A stretch of 64,000 bases of DNA from UBA993 sp964485855 (GCA_964485855.1 CAZAKI010000002.1:1-64000), one strand, 5' to 3'. Positions 1 through 8,648 are shown, numbered from the stretch's first letter. A program made the numbers and translations. Notes: generated by a model from the sequence alone, not told the origin.

Positions 1-653
1 TTGGATGCCTGAACGGCCTGAATAGAATGCGAGGCGATTTCGACGGCCATTTTTTCGGCCTCCGTAAGCAGTGTTTCAGATGAATAGAGGTGGTTAACCA
101 AACCGATACGCAAAGCTTCCGTTGCCTCAATACGGCGGCCGGTTAAAATCAGCTCTTTAGCCATGGCCGGTCCAATCAAACGTGGCAGGCGCTGGGTGCC
201 CCCGCAATCCGGCACCAGGCCGAAGACTACTTCTGGGATTGAAAATACGGCATCGTTGGCGGCCAACCTGATGTCGCAGGCCAGGGCCAGCTCCAGGCCG
301 AGGCCGATGCAGCCACCTTTGATCACGGCAATTACCGGAACCGGCAGCCTTTCGATCATCGTAAAAACCCGGCTGACATATTGCAGGGTATCGAAGCCGC
401 CCCTTGATGCTTCACGGCCCAGGGCTACCCCTTCGGTTGAGGTCTGGTTTAGATCGAGGCCACCGCAAAATGATTTTCCCTCGCCGGTGAGTATAGCAAC
501 CCTAATGTCCTTGTTTAACCGGACCTCTTCAGCTGCTTCTGCCAGGTTCAGCCACATCTTTCCGTCAAAGGCGTTGGCTTTGTCCGGACGGTTCAGCTTA
601 AGGGTGGCAACGCCATCTTTTAAGGTTAGTACAATATAATTGCTGTTGGTCAT
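1..653 (-). CDS. Enoyl-CoA hydratase/crotonase family protein (3' end beyond window)
   Basis: The reading frame starts at ATG 653 behind an AGGGGG ribosome site and stays open to the left edge, so the C-terminus is missing. The family hydrates 2-enoyl-CoA esters in beta-oxidation-like routes in the cytoplasm. Visible features are the first oxyanion-hole segment (KSFCGGLDL, near residue 60), the second oxyanion loop with the first catalytic glutamate (GLGLELALACD) and the second catalytic glutamate in SIPEVVFGLVPDCGG. Both catalytic glutamates of true enoyl-CoA hydratases are present, which favours hydratase over the isomerase or decarboxylase branches of the superfamily. The substrate cannot be read from sequence. 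Acyl-CoA ligases, a MaoC-like protein and an SDR elsewhere in the window fit CoA-ester metabolism. Confidence 0.9.
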   Translation of the reverse strand, partial: MTNSNYIVLTLKDGVATLKLNRPDKANAFDGKMWLNLAEAAEEVRLNKDIRVAILTGEGKSFCGGLDLNQTSTEGVALGREASRGGFDTLQYVSRVFTMIERLPVPVIAVIKGGCIGLGLELALACDIRLAANDAVFSIPEVVFGLVPDCGGTQRLPRLIGPAMAKELILTGRRIEATEALRIGLVNHLYSSETLLTEAEKMAVEIASHSIQAVQAS

Positions 654-697
654 CGGTTCAGCCCCCTGTTTTTGTCAAAATTTCTGCTGCCAGAGAT

Positions 698-2164
698 TTA
701 TTTTGAGTACTGCTTCTTGTGATCAGGGCGGTAACGACTCTTTTTACTGCCACCGCTGCGGTAACTGCCGCGCCCTTTACGACTGTCCTGCTTTGGACGG
801 AACGAGCTGCGCTGTTGTCCAGCCGACTGCCCTTTTCGTTTCGGATACCAGGTTTGATCAGCGGTAATCATTACCGGAGTTTGATCCGGTTCCCTGGTTA
901 ACAGTTTGAGCGCTGCAGCCAATAGAGTTGATGCGCTTTCACTCTCCAGCAGCTCTCGGGCTACCTCTTTGTGAGCCCGGTATTCACCAGCTTCGATTAC
1001 TTCTAAAAGTCTTCCGATCGTTATTTTTTGCTGACCCCTGATCGCCTCGTCCATGCTGGGTACCTGTTGGCGTACAATCTTGCGCTTGATTGAGCGCTCG
1101 ATCAACTCCAGGTGATCCAGTTCGCGAGGCAAGACCATGGTTGCGGCCAGGCCGGCTCGGCCAATCCTGCCGGTGCGCCCGATGCGGTGTACGTAGCTTT
1201 CCGGATCCTGCGGGATATCAAAGTTGTAGATATGGGTAACTGAGCCGATGTCGAGACCGCGGGCGGCAACATCGGTGGCAACCAGTAGCTCTGTATTACC
1301 GTTTTTAAAATTACGCATTACCGTATCCCGTCTGGCCTGGGTTAAATCGCCGTGAATCGCTTCGGCAGAGTAGCCGCGTTTGATCAGACCTTCCAAGAGT
1401 TCATCAACCCGCCTTTTAGTGCGGGCAAAGATGATCGATGATTCCGGCGAGTGCAGGTCGAGCAGACGGCAGAGCGCATCAAATTTTTCTTTTTCGTGAA
1501 CCTGGTAATAGTATTGTTCTGTGTTGGGAACGGTAATCTCGGTTGCTTTAATCTGAATGAATTCCGGTTCCAGCATAAACTGTTGGGCCAGATCCAAAAT
1601 CGGGCGGGGCATAGTAGCGGAAAAGAGCATTGTTTGCCGGGTTACCGGTACTTCGGCCAGGATTGTTTCAATATCATCCCTGAAGCCCATATTGAGCATT
1701 TCGTCAGCTTCATCAAGCACTACAACCAGAAGCTGTTGCAGGCGGATTAATTTACGCCGCATATGATCCATCAGACGGCCGGGGGTGGCTACGATCACCT
1801 GGGGCTTACTTTTAAGGGCCCGGATTTGCCGTTCAATATCCTGTCCGCCGTAGATCGGTAGAGCGCGTAGGTTTTTGTACTTACCAAGGGTATTTAGTTC
1901 TTCGGCCACCTGGACGGCCAGTTCCCTGGTGGGGGTAATCACCAGACCCTGGATGGCGCCGCCTGCAGGTTGAATCTTTTCCAGCATTGGGAGGCCAAAA
2001 GCGGCTGTTTTTCCGGTGCCGGTCTGGGCCTGTCCGATAATATCTTTGCCATTTAAAGCAATCGGAATGGCTAACTCCTGGATTGTTGTCGCTTCTTCAA
2101 AGCCCATATTGGTTGTAGCCCTTACCAATTCAGGGCTGATTCCAAATTCGGCAAATGTTTTCAT
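698..2164 (-). CDS. cshA: DEAD-box ATP-dependent RNA helicase
   Basis: This 488-residue cytoplasmic protein unwinds RNA duplexes in ribosome assembly, mRNA decay or cold adaptation. All helicase motifs are visible in order: the Q motif near residue 28, Walker A AQTGTGKT, PTRELA, TPGR, the DEAD box in VLDEADEML, SAT in LFSATMPR, then ARGLD and HRIGRTGR in the second RecA lobe. A basic, Gly/Ser/Arg-rich tail of about 50 residues is typical of the CshA/DeaD branch and probably binds RNA. The length is normal for CshA. Its leader holds a terminator-like hairpin, suggesting attenuation. The gene symbol is the best family match; other DeaD-type paralogues are possible. Confidence 0.93.
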   Translation of the reverse strand: MKTFAEFGISPELVRATTNMGFEEATTIQELAIPIALNGKDIIGQAQTGTGKTAAFGLPMLEKIQPAGGAIQGLVITPTRELAVQVAEELNTLGKYKNLRALPIYGGQDIERQIRALKSKPQVIVATPGRLMDHMRRKLIRLQQLLVVVLDEADEMLNMGFRDDIETILAEVPVTRQTMLFSATMPRPILDLAQQFMLEPEFIQIKATEITVPNTEQYYYQVHEKEKFDALCRLLDLHSPESSIIFARTKRRVDELLEGLIKRGYSAEAIHGDLTQARRDTVMRNFKNGNTELLVATDVAARGLDIGSVTHIYNFDIPQDPESYVHRIGRTGRIGRAGLAATMVLPRELDHLELIERSIKRKIVRQQVPSMDEAIRGQQKITIGRLLEVIEAGEYRAHKEVARELLESESASTLLAAALKLLTREPDQTPVMITADQTWYPKRKGQSAGQQRSSFRPKQDSRKGRGSYRSGGSKKSRYRPDHKKQYSK

Positions 2165-2183
2165 TGATGTTCAAACCTTTCCA

Positions 2184-2223
2184 CATTAAAATAAAAGACA
2201 TCTCCAAAACCAAAGGAAATGTC
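2184..2223 (-). terminator. Leader attenuator-like hairpin of the DEAD-box gene
   Basis: Read on the minus strand, GACATTTCC and GGAGATGTC form a stem (5 + 3 pairs around one mismatch) with a nine-base loop. It is followed at once by TTTTATTTTAA, and it lies about 20 bases before the helicase start codon. This is the layout of an intrinsic terminator inside a 5' leader. Confidence 0.5.
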
Positions 2224-2449
2224 CTGTCTCCATTATCTTTCGGTAATACTTGGATTACTAGATCCCGTTAATAATACTCCGATAGCGTTAAAATTGCAAG
2301 CCGATCTACAAGCCGATCGAAGGGAATTACCACAGAAATTACCACAGGATAAAGAAACAGGAATATTGTAAAAATGACCGGAAAAAAAAGGAAAACCATT
2401 GTTCATAGCGAATTGATAAGCATGACATTATCGCTTAGGAGGGATTGTA

Positions 2450-3670
2450 GTGAGTACAGTAATGCAAAATTGGTCCGAAGTCGGTCCGTTGAAAAAGGTA
2501 TTATTGCATAGGCCGGGGTTGGAACTAAAAAATCTGACCCCCCGCTACTTAGAAGACCTGCTGTTTGACGAAATCCCCTGGCTTGCTAAGGCCCAGGTGG
2601 AACATGATGAATTTGCCCAGACCCTAAAAGAAAACGGTGTTGAAGTGTATTATGTCGGCCAGATGCTCTATGATATCGTTCAGGATGATGGCGTAAAAAG
2701 CGAACTGATCAAGCAGCATCTAAAGGCAAGCCCCCTCATCGAGCCTGAAGTCTTAGATACCATTTATAACTTCCTAAACGATTTGCCGCCTGAAGAGCTG
2801 GTTTCATCGATTATTGCCGGCTTAGCTAAGTCTGAAGTCCAGCATTTAAAAAAATACCGGACTTTAAGTGACCTAACCCTTGATAGCTACCCTTTCTACC
2901 TTGCTCCACTGCCCAATATGTATTTTACCCGTGACCATGGGGCAATGATCGGCAACCGTCTGCAGGTAAGCAGCATGTTTTTGCCGGCCCGCCGTCTTGA
3001 AACTATTTTTATCCGGATGATTCAGAAGTATCACCCCCTGTTTAAGGATGTTGATCTGACTTTCCACGAGCAGATTCCATATGGGATTGAAGGCGGAGAT
3101 GTGTTTGTTCTGAACCAGGAATCGTTGATGATTGGCCTTAGTGAAAGGACTACTGAAGAGGCTATCGAATGGATTGCTCATAAATATTTAGTCGAAAAGG
3201 AATTGGTCAAACAGATCGTTGTTGTCCAGATTCCGTCCCGCAGGGCTTTTATGCATCTTGATACGGTTCTGACGATGGTTGATAGGGATAAATTCTTAAT
3301 GTTCCCAGGGATAAAGGATCAGGTTAATGTTTACTGGCTCGAAAAAAGCAGTGATAATCGGGTGGAGGCTAGCAGTGGCTACAGCCTGGTTGGCGCTCTG
3401 CGCAAGGCCCTAAATATAAAAGATATTGAGATTATCTACTCTGGTGCAAATGAAGAAATTACCGCTGCCCGCGAGCAATGGGGTGACAGTACCAATACCC
3501 TGGCTGTCCGGCCGGGAACTGCAGTTTGTTATGATCGCAACGAGGCGACTAACGATACCCTGCGAAAAAGCGGAGTTGAGGTTATCGAAATAAATGGTTC
3601 CGAGCTGGTACGTGGACGTGGTGGACCGCGCTGCATGAGCATGCCCCTGGAAAGAGGAGATCTGGACTAA
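2450..3670 (+). CDS. arcA: Arginine deiminase
   Basis: ArcA hydrolyses L-arginine to citrulline and ammonia, the first step of the fermentative arginine deiminase pathway in the cytoplasm. The GTG start at 2450 sits five bases after AGGAGGG. The 406-residue length is standard. Family motifs are present: FTRDHGAMIG near residue 160, EGGD in the guanidino-binding loop, HLDTVLTMVD with the catalytic histidine, and the nucleophilic cysteine (about residue 395) in GGPRCMSMP near the C-terminus. ArcB, ArcC and ArcD are not adjacent; the next genes encode a VanZ-like protein and GlpX. The YfcC-type permease near 16 kb belongs to a family that includes arginine/ornithine exchangers, but a link is only inference. 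Confidence 0.96.
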   Translation: MSTVMQNWSEVGPLKKVLLHRPGLELKNLTPRYLEDLLFDEIPWLAKAQVEHDEFAQTLKENGVEVYYVGQMLYDIVQDDGVKSELIKQHLKASPLIEPEVLDTIYNFLNDLPPEELVSSIIAGLAKSEVQHLKKYRTLSDLTLDSYPFYLAPLPNMYFTRDHGAMIGNRLQVSSMFLPARRLETIFIRMIQKYHPLFKDVDLTFHEQIPYGIEGGDVFVLNQESLMIGLSERTTEEAIEWIAHKYLVEKELVKQIVVVQIPSRRAFMHLDTVLTMVDRDKFLMFPGIKDQVNVYWLEKSSDNRVEASSGYSLVGALRKALNIKDIEIIYSGANEEITAAREQWGDSTNTLAVRPGTAVCYDRNEATNDTLRKSGVEVIEINGSELVRGRGGPRCMSMPLERGDLD

Positions 3671-3678
3671 AGTGGAGG

Positions 3679-4077
3679 ATGAAAGACAAGAATTTTTGGC
3701 TGAGGCTCGGCAAGGCGTTTCATCGGTGGGGGCCGGTGCTTGCACAGATGGCCTTGATCTTTTTCTTTTCCGCTCAGCCTGCTGATAGCAGTGTCCTAAA
3801 GCAGTTTCCGATTGCGGCAAATTTAGGTCACCTGGGTGGATATCTTATATTGGGGTTTTTTCTTTACCGGGCTATAAACCAGGGTCATTTCAGCTGGAAT
3901 TTAAGCGCGGCTGTTTTAACTTTTTCTGGCGGGTTGCTCTATGCAGTAAGCGACGAGTTTCACCAGTTATTTGTGCCGGGACGGGAAGCCACCTTGCTCG
4001 ATCTTGGCTTGGATGCCCTGGGGATTCTAATCATGTTGCTCCTGGTCAGGGGCCGGGAAGCGATTGTAAAGGAGTGA
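3679..4077 (+). CDS. VanZ-like family membrane protein
   Basis: This 132-residue integral membrane protein has about four predicted membrane segments. It carries the VanZ-family signature FSAQPADSS after the first helix and SDEFHQLFVPGREA before the last helix. VanZ confers low-level teicoplanin resistance in enterococci, but most family members have no known function, so no resistance role is claimed. The start lies eight bases after the arcA stop, with GTGGAGG just before the ATG, so it is probably translated from the arcA transcript. Confidence 0.85.
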   Translation: MKDKNFWLRLGKAFHRWGPVLAQMALIFFFSAQPADSSVLKQFPIAANLGHLGGYLILGFFLYRAINQGHFSWNLSAAVLTFSGGLLYAVSDEFHQLFVPGREATLLDLGLDALGILIMLLLVRGREAIVKE

Positions 4078-4082
4078 ATAGT

Positions 4083-5066
4083 ATGGAGAGAGAACTTTCA
4101 CTGGAGTTTGTGCGGGTAACAGAAGCTGCTGCTCTGGCCTGCGGCCGCCTGATGGGGTTGGGCGATAAGGAGGCGGCTGATCAGGCTGCAGTTGATGCAA
4201 TGCGCTCAGTTTTTGATACAGTGCATATTGATGGTACTGTGGTCATAGGCGAAGGGGAGAAGGATGAAGCGCCGATGCTTTATATCGGTGAACAGGTGGG
4301 CATTGACAGCAAACCCAAAGTTGATGTGGCTGTTGACCCCCTTGAAGGCACTAACCTGGTAGCCAGGGGACTGCCTAATGCACTCTCAGTTGTGGCTGTT
4401 GCACCGCGTGGCTGTCTGCTTCAGGCTCCCGATGTTTTTTATATGGATAAAATTGCAGTCGGACCAAAAGCTTGTGGTTGCATCAGTATCGATGCTTCTG
4501 TCAGTGACAACCTGAAGGCCTTGGCTGAAGCGCTGAACAGAGATGTCCGAGATTTAACGGCAATTATTCTTGATCGCCCGCGTCATAAAAAAATAATTTC
4601 CGAGATCCGAGAGGCCGGAGCGCGTATTAAGTTGATCAGCGACGGTGATGTTTCAGCGGCGATTGCCACTGCGCTTGATAATACCGGGGTTGATATTTTG
4701 TTTGGCATCGGCGGCGCTCCCGAAGGGGTCCTCGCTGCCGTGGCCCTGAAGATTTTAGGTGGTGAGATGCAGGGTCGCCTGATCCCGAAGAGTGAAGATA
4801 TGGAACACTTTTACGATAAGGACAAAACCGATCTGGAAAAGGTATTAACCTTAGAAGATCTGGTAAAAAGCGAGGACATCTTTTTTGCCGCTACCGGTAT
4901 AACTGACGGCGATATGTTAAGTGGAGTGCGCTATCGAGGCAGCACTGCCGAAACACACTCTTTAGTGATGCGCGGTATAACCAAAACGATTCGTAAAATC
5001 CAGGCTGTTCATACCCTGGAAAGAAAGCCGCACTTTGTTGCCGATGAATCAATTATGCCCCGGTAA
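4083..5066 (+). CDS. glpX: Class II fructose-1,6-bisphosphatase
   Basis: GlpX removes the 1-phosphate of fructose-1,6-bisphosphate, the committed step of gluconeogenesis. It is a Li-sensitive, metal-dependent cytoplasmic enzyme. ATG 4083 is preferred over the upstream GTG 4074 because AAGGAG lies eight bases before it. Signature segments are GEGEKDEAPMLYIGE, the metal/phosphate site VDPLEGTNLVARG, GIGGAPEGVLAAVA and TGITDGDML. The 327-residue length matches the family. It follows the VanZ-like gene within a few bases, so it is in the same operon as arcA. Confidence 0.96.
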   Translation: MERELSLEFVRVTEAAALACGRLMGLGDKEAADQAAVDAMRSVFDTVHIDGTVVIGEGEKDEAPMLYIGEQVGIDSKPKVDVAVDPLEGTNLVARGLPNALSVVAVAPRGCLLQAPDVFYMDKIAVGPKACGCISIDASVSDNLKALAEALNRDVRDLTAIILDRPRHKKIISEIREAGARIKLISDGDVSAAIATALDNTGVDILFGIGGAPEGVLAAVALKILGGEMQGRLIPKSEDMEHFYDKDKTDLEKVLTLEDLVKSEDIFFAATGITDGDMLSGVRYRGSTAETHSLVMRGITKTIRKIQAVHTLERKPHFVADESIMPR

Positions 5067-5140
5067 ATGAGCAGCGGCGGGATAAGGTTCAAGCGGCTGC
5101 CTTTCCCGTCGCTTTACCACATGCAGTTAATAAATAAAGG

Positions 5141-5599
5141 CTACTTGACAATAAGAATATTTGTTTTAACCAGCTGGAGGACCGTGCTGCTTACGCTGCC
5201 CATAAACAGTTTCTTCACCCCTCCATTACCACGGCGGCCAATCACTACAATATCGTAGTTTCCCTCTTCAGCCTCCCGAGCAATAGTTTCAGCCGGATGC
5301 CCTACCCTAAAAATAGTGTCAAGCTTGATGTTTGGGGCGTTGAACAGTTTGACCGCTTCACTAAAAATCTCTTTTCGTTCCTCGATGATCCTTTTATCCA
5401 GATTTTTGAGCTGTTTCTCTTCTTCCGGTGAGAAAGGATATTTACCATGCCAATAATCCGGAAACATCTGAGCGCTCTCGTGAACAAAAATAATCGCTAC
5501 TTCATTGATTGTACAATCACCGACCATGCGTGCGGCAAATTCTATGCATTTCTTACTATTCTCAGATCCATCAGTGCAAACCAGTATTTTCAAGACCAT
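5141..5599 (-). CDS. Universal stress protein, UspA family
   Basis: A single-domain Usp of 152 residues with the N-terminal strand MVLKILVCTDGSENS and the ATP-binding motif G-2x-G-9x-G(S) seen in VIGRRGNGGVKKLFMGSVSS near residue 125. ATP-binding Usps act as cytoplasmic stress or energy-state regulators; the exact partner is unknown. GGAG lies four bases before the ATG. It is convergent with glpX. Confidence 0.92.
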   Translation of the reverse strand: MVLKILVCTDGSENSKKCIEFAARMVGDCTINEVAIIFVHESAQMFPDYWHGKYPFSPEEEKQLKNLDKRIIEERKEIFSEAVKLFNAPNIKLDTIFRVGHPAETIAREAEEGNYDIVVIGRRGNGGVKKLFMGSVSSTVLQLVKTNILIVK

Positions 5600-5686
5600 C
5601 GCTCCTTTCTGATCATTAATTCTTCAGGATTCCCGATTTACCTTCTTGAAAAAACGGCTTCTACCATTTTACGGATTAAGCATAAA

Positions 5687-5786
5687 NNNNNNNNNNNNNN
5701 NNNNNNNNNNNNNNNNNNNNNNNNNNNNNNNNNNNNNNNNNNNNNNNNNNNNNNNNNNNNNNNNNNNNNNNNNNNNNNNNNNNNNN
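5687..5786. other. Assembly gap (100 N)
   Basis: Exactly 100 N, the conventional filler for a gap of unknown size. The flanks share no repeated sequence, so real sequence between the UspA and ferredoxin genes is probably missing. Confidence 0.99.
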
Positions 5787-5831
5787 GGTGTTAATCCTCC
5801 CTGGCGATTAGGGGATTGAAATCCAAGCCGG

Positions 5832-6038
5832 TTAGATCAGTTCCAGGGCCCGCAACGGGCAGGCGTTAACGCACTTGGCACAACCTTTGCACAAGGCAGG
5901 ATTAGCCATCGGAATGGCAAACGCTTCTTCCTGGGCAATTAACTTAAGCGGGCAGGCAGCGGCAGCAATGCATATTCCATGATCGCAGTAGGCAGGGTTG
6001 CAACGTTGATAGTTTAACTTTATTAACGTATTTGGCAT
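5832..6038 (-). CDS. Small 4Fe-4S ferredoxin-like protein
   Basis: A 68-residue protein with two cysteine clusters. The C-terminal one is a textbook 4Fe-4S site, CKGCAKCVNACP (C-x2-C-x2-C-x3-CP). The N-terminal one is an altered cluster (C13, C18, C23 and C29 of CNPAYCDHGIC...ACP), so one regular and one atypical cluster are likely. It would carry low-potential electrons in the cytoplasm. TGAGGT precedes the ATG. It is divergent from the lipoprotein/ApbE pair, which suggests, but does not prove, a shared redox role. Confidence 0.85.
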   Translation of the reverse strand: MPNTLIKLNYQRCNPAYCDHGICIAAAACPLKLIAQEEAFAIPMANPALCKGCAKCVNACPLRALELI

Positions 6039-6209
6039 TAATACCTCAATTTTCCCTTCTGCTGGAAGCCAGGTTCAAATATCGTATTATAATAATAATA
6101 AGATATAATTCGGGATCGGTCAACTCCAATCAGAATCGCTTGGAAAGTACAGTGATTCCCTTATTCTCGGTCAATATTGACTGTAATATAATATGATTTA
6201 TAAAAAGCA

Positions 6210-6238
6210 TTGATCTTTTTTTTAAAAGATAGTATTAT
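6210..6238 (+). promoter_or_regulatory. Candidate sigma-A promoter for the FMN-lipoprotein operon
   Basis: TTGATC at 6210 and TATTAT at 6233 are separated by 17 bases, about 70 bases before the lipoprotein start and its AGAGGAGGT ribosome site. The surrounding sequence is very AT-rich, so other -10 boxes such as TATAAT at 6236 are possible. Confidence 0.35.
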
Positions 6239-6306
6239 AATAGTAATAGTAGCAAATATTATTTTGCTCACATCTGCTAATTGATTATTTTAGAGGAGGT
6301 TATTGA

Positions 6307-7410
6307 ATGAAGAAGTATATGTGGTTGTTGGTTGTGATTTTAGTTTCTTTGGTGGCGGTTTCCGGATGCGGTACCGGTCCGGCTGCCGATACCCCGGTTG
6401 ATGAAGAGCCGGTTGATGATACTCCGGTTAGCGAGGGAATTGCCACCCTTGGTCTTGGTGTGGTGACAAAGATCGGCCGCTCACTCGATTACGATCCGGA
6501 TAATGAAATAATGGCCATGGCCCAGGTGGATACCGTTATTGCCGCTGCTGCTTTTGATGATGCCGGTCGTGTAGTCGATGTAATGATCGATACAGCCCAG
6601 ACCAGGGTCAACTTTGATCAAGAACTGCAGGTTGCATCTGACCCGGCTGCAGAGATCAAAACCAAGATTGAGCGGGGCGATGATTATGGGATGATCAATG
6701 CTTCCGGGATAGGCGTTGAGTGGTATGAGCAGATTGCGTCTCTCGAGGAATGGATGGTTGGTAAAACAGTAGAAGAAATCAAGGCAATGAAGACAAAAGA
6801 GGTCGATGCGGCTCATCCGGCCGTACCCGATGAGCCGGATCTGGTTTCTTTGGTTACGATTACTGTGCAGGATTATCTGGCAGCCGTAGAAAAGGCTTAC
6901 AATAATAGCACAGCCGTTCAGCCGGATGCAGTTAGCCTGGGGTTGGGCCATAAAGTTTCAATCGGCCGCTCAGTTGGTTACCAGATGGCCGGTGATACTG
7001 AAATTCTTCCCCTGGGTCAGGTTGATGTTATTATTGCTGCAGTAGTTTTTGATGATGCCGGCCAGGTTGCCGGAGTGCAGATCGATACTGCCCAGACCCG
7101 GGTTAATTTCGATGCCGAAGGTAAGGTTACTTCTGATCGCACAGCTCTTTATCCGACGAAAAAAGAATTAGGTGATGATTACGGGATGATTAATGCTTCC
7201 GGGATAGGCGTTGAGTGGTATGAGCAGATTGCCGCTCTAGAGGATTGGATGATTGGCAAATCAGTCGAAGATATCAAAGCAATGCAGGTTAAGGAAGTTG
7301 ACGCTGCTCACCCGGCAGTTCCTGATGATCCTGACCTGGTTTCTTTGGTCACTATAACCGTCCAGGATTACATCTACTCTGTTGAAGAAGCTTACAGCAG
7401 GTCCCGGTAA
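6307..7410 (+). CDS. Two-repeat lipoprotein, candidate flavinylated electron carrier
   Basis: This 367-residue protein starts with a lipoprotein signal peptide ending in VSGC (Cys21), so it should be anchored outside the cell membrane. An acidic linker (residues 22-45) leads into two tandem repeats of about 160 residues (near 48-200 and 211-365). Each repeat ends in D-L-V-S-L-V-T-I-T (D178 and D343). This resembles the FMN-attachment motif D-x-x-S-G-A-T of ApbE substrates, with Gly-Ala replaced by Leu-Val and the threonine kept (T184, T349). The next gene is apbE. The arrangement recalls Listeria PplA, a lipoprotein with two flavinylated domains in extracellular electron transfer. Covalent FMN here is inference. 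Confidence 0.8.
   Translation: MKKYMWLLVVILVSLVAVSGCGTGPAADTPVDEEPVDDTPVSEGIATLGLGVVTKIGRSLDYDPDNEIMAMAQVDTVIAAAAFDDAGRVVDVMIDTAQTRVNFDQELQVASDPAAEIKTKIERGDDYGMINASGIGVEWYEQIASLEEWMVGKTVEEIKAMKTKEVDAAHPAVPDEPDLVSLVTITVQDYLAAVEKAYNNSTAVQPDAVSLGLGHKVSIGRSVGYQMAGDTEILPLGQVDVIIAAVVFDDAGQVAGVQIDTAQTRVNFDAEGKVTSDRTALYPTKKELGDDYGMINASGIGVEWYEQIAALEDWMIGKSVEDIKAMQVKEVDAAHPAVPDDPDLVSLVTITVQDYIYSVEEAYSRSR
6448..7395 (+). repeat. Tandem internal duplication inside the lipoprotein gene
   Basis: Two copies of about 450 bases start at 6448 and 6937, an offset of 489 bases (163 codons). The most conserved stretch, coding for GDDYGMINASGIGVEWYEQI, is nearly identical at DNA level (about 6680-6735 and 7170-7230), suggesting a fairly recent duplication or gene conversion. 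Confidence 0.85.
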
Positions 7411-7437
7411 TAATTAGATGCTTTGCACTGTAACCTT

Positions 7438-7470
7438 GCTCCCCCACCTGTAGGTGGGGGAGCATTTTAT
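7438..7470 (+). terminator. Rho-independent terminator after the lipoprotein gene
   Basis: GCTCCCCCACCT and AGGTGGGGGAGC form a perfect 12-base-pair stem with a minimal loop, followed by ATTTTAT. It lies 27 bases after the stop codon. Partial read-through into apbE would be needed if apbE has no promoter of its own in the gap. Confidence 0.8.
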
Positions 7471-7500
7471 GGTATACTTCATAACGGATTTGCATCAAGG

Positions 7501-7600
7501 NNNNNNNNNNNNNNNNNNNNNNNNNNNNNNNNNNNNNNNNNNNNNNNNNNNNNNNNNNNNNNNNNNNNNNNNNNNNNNNNNNNNNNNNNNNNNNNNNNNN
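7501..7600. other. Assembly gap (100 N) removing the apbE start
   Basis: Exactly 100 N. The flanks do not repeat each other. The reading frame directly after it is the N-terminal part of ApbE, so the start codon and signal peptide of apbE are lost here. Confidence 0.99.
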
Positions 7601-8617
7601 GGTCCTAAAAGCTATTCCGATACATTTTTTGACACCTTTAATACCCTGGTTCAGGTAACGGCCTTTACTGCCAGTGAAGACGAGTTTAACAGTTACTACG
7701 AACTGATTCATGACCGGATGCTTCATTTGCACCGGTTGTATGATATCTATAACCACTATGAGGGAATTAATAACCTGAAAACGATCAATGATCAAGCTGG
7801 TATAGAGCCGGTTAAAGTTGATCAAGAAATCATTGACCTGATCCTCTTTGCCCGCGAATGGTCAGACCGGACCAGCGGAGCGACCAATATTGCCTTAGGT
7901 CCGGTGTTAAAGATCTGGCATCGCTACAGAGAAGATGGTTTGTATGATCCTGAGACTGCCACCCTTCCGCCGCTAGCCGAGTTGCGCGAGGCAGCTAATT
8001 ATACAGCTTTTGACCAGGTGATTGTCGATGTTGACATGGGCACGGTTTTTTTACCCGATCAACGGATGAGCCTTGATGTAGGGGCAATAGCTAAAGGGTT
8101 TGCGGTTGAACTGGTAAAACGCGAAGTGATTGCGGCCGGTCTTGAATCGGCAATCATTAGTGCCGGGGGCAATGTTTCACTAATCGGTAAACCCTTAGAT
8201 GGTAAACGCGACCGCTGGGGGGTGGGCATTCAGGATCCGGAAGCTTCAATTGTGAGCACTACCGGTGATAACCTGCTAGATGTTCTTTATTTAACCGATG
8301 CAGCGGTGGTCAGCAGTGGCGATTACCAGCGTTTTTATCAGGTAGATGGAAAGGTGATCCATCATCTGATTGATCCGGAGACACTAATGCCGGCAGATTA
8401 CTACCGGGCGGTTACAGTTGTGGCAAAAGATGCGGGGGTAGCTGATTTCTTGTCAACAGAGTTGTTTTTGTTGCCTTATGCAAAAAGTTTTGCCTTGGCG
8501 GAAAGTTTAGCGGATGTTGAAGCCCTATGGGTTATGCCTGACGGATCAGTAAAGTTTACTCCGGGTATGAGAAACCTTTTGCGGAGCGAGGGTGCAGCAA
8601 GCACCATAGAGCCATAA
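7601..8617 (+). CDS. apbE: FAD:protein FMN transferase, 5' end lost in gap
   Basis: ApbE covalently attaches FMN from FAD to a threonine or serine of extracytosolic proteins, using Mg. The visible 338 residues open with GPKSYSDTFFDTFNTLVQV, typical of the mature N-terminus, so roughly the signal peptide is missing. Family motifs are the flavin-binding LDVGAIAKGFAVE, SAGGNVSLIGKP, SSGDYQRFY with HHLIDPETLMPA, and a metal/substrate segment DAGVADFLSTELFLL. The gene directly follows the two-repeat lipoprotein, its likely substrate. The actual start lies in the N run. Confidence 0.93.
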   Translation, partial: GPKSYSDTFFDTFNTLVQVTAFTASEDEFNSYYELIHDRMLHLHRLYDIYNHYEGINNLKTINDQAGIEPVKVDQEIIDLILFAREWSDRTSGATNIALGPVLKIWHRYREDGLYDPETATLPPLAELREAANYTAFDQVIVDVDMGTVFLPDQRMSLDVGAIAKGFAVELVKREVIAAGLESAIISAGGNVSLIGKPLDGKRDRWGVGIQDPEASIVSTTGDNLLDVLYLTDAAVVSSGDYQRFYQVDGKVIHHLIDPETLMPADYYRAVTVVAKDAGVADFLSTELFLLPYAKSFALAESLADVEALWVMPDGSVKFTPGMRNLLRSEGAASTIEP

Positions 8618-8648
8618 GGGGCAATCTCTTTTTGTTCTGAGTTGCCCC
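8618..8648. terminator. Hairpin between convergent apbE and acyl-CoA ligase genes
   Basis: GGGGCAA and TTGCCCC, extended inward by CTC/GAG across one bulged base, form a stem right after the apbE stop. No good T-run follows on either strand, so terminator function is only likely from position. Confidence 0.35.

Noticed and set aside
640..901. Plus-strand frames opposite the helicase C-terminus
   Set aside because: They are antisense to the basic tail of a well-supported gene and show no protein-like features.
3410..3820. Minus-strand frames across arcA/vanZ and similar antisense frames elsewhere
   Set aside because: They mirror the codon structure of strongly conserved genes and have no ribosome sites or recognisable domains.
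7454..7600. Possible apbE start at ATG 7454
   Set aside because: The codon lies inside the terminator hairpin and the frame is carried only through the N run; the true start is in the gap.
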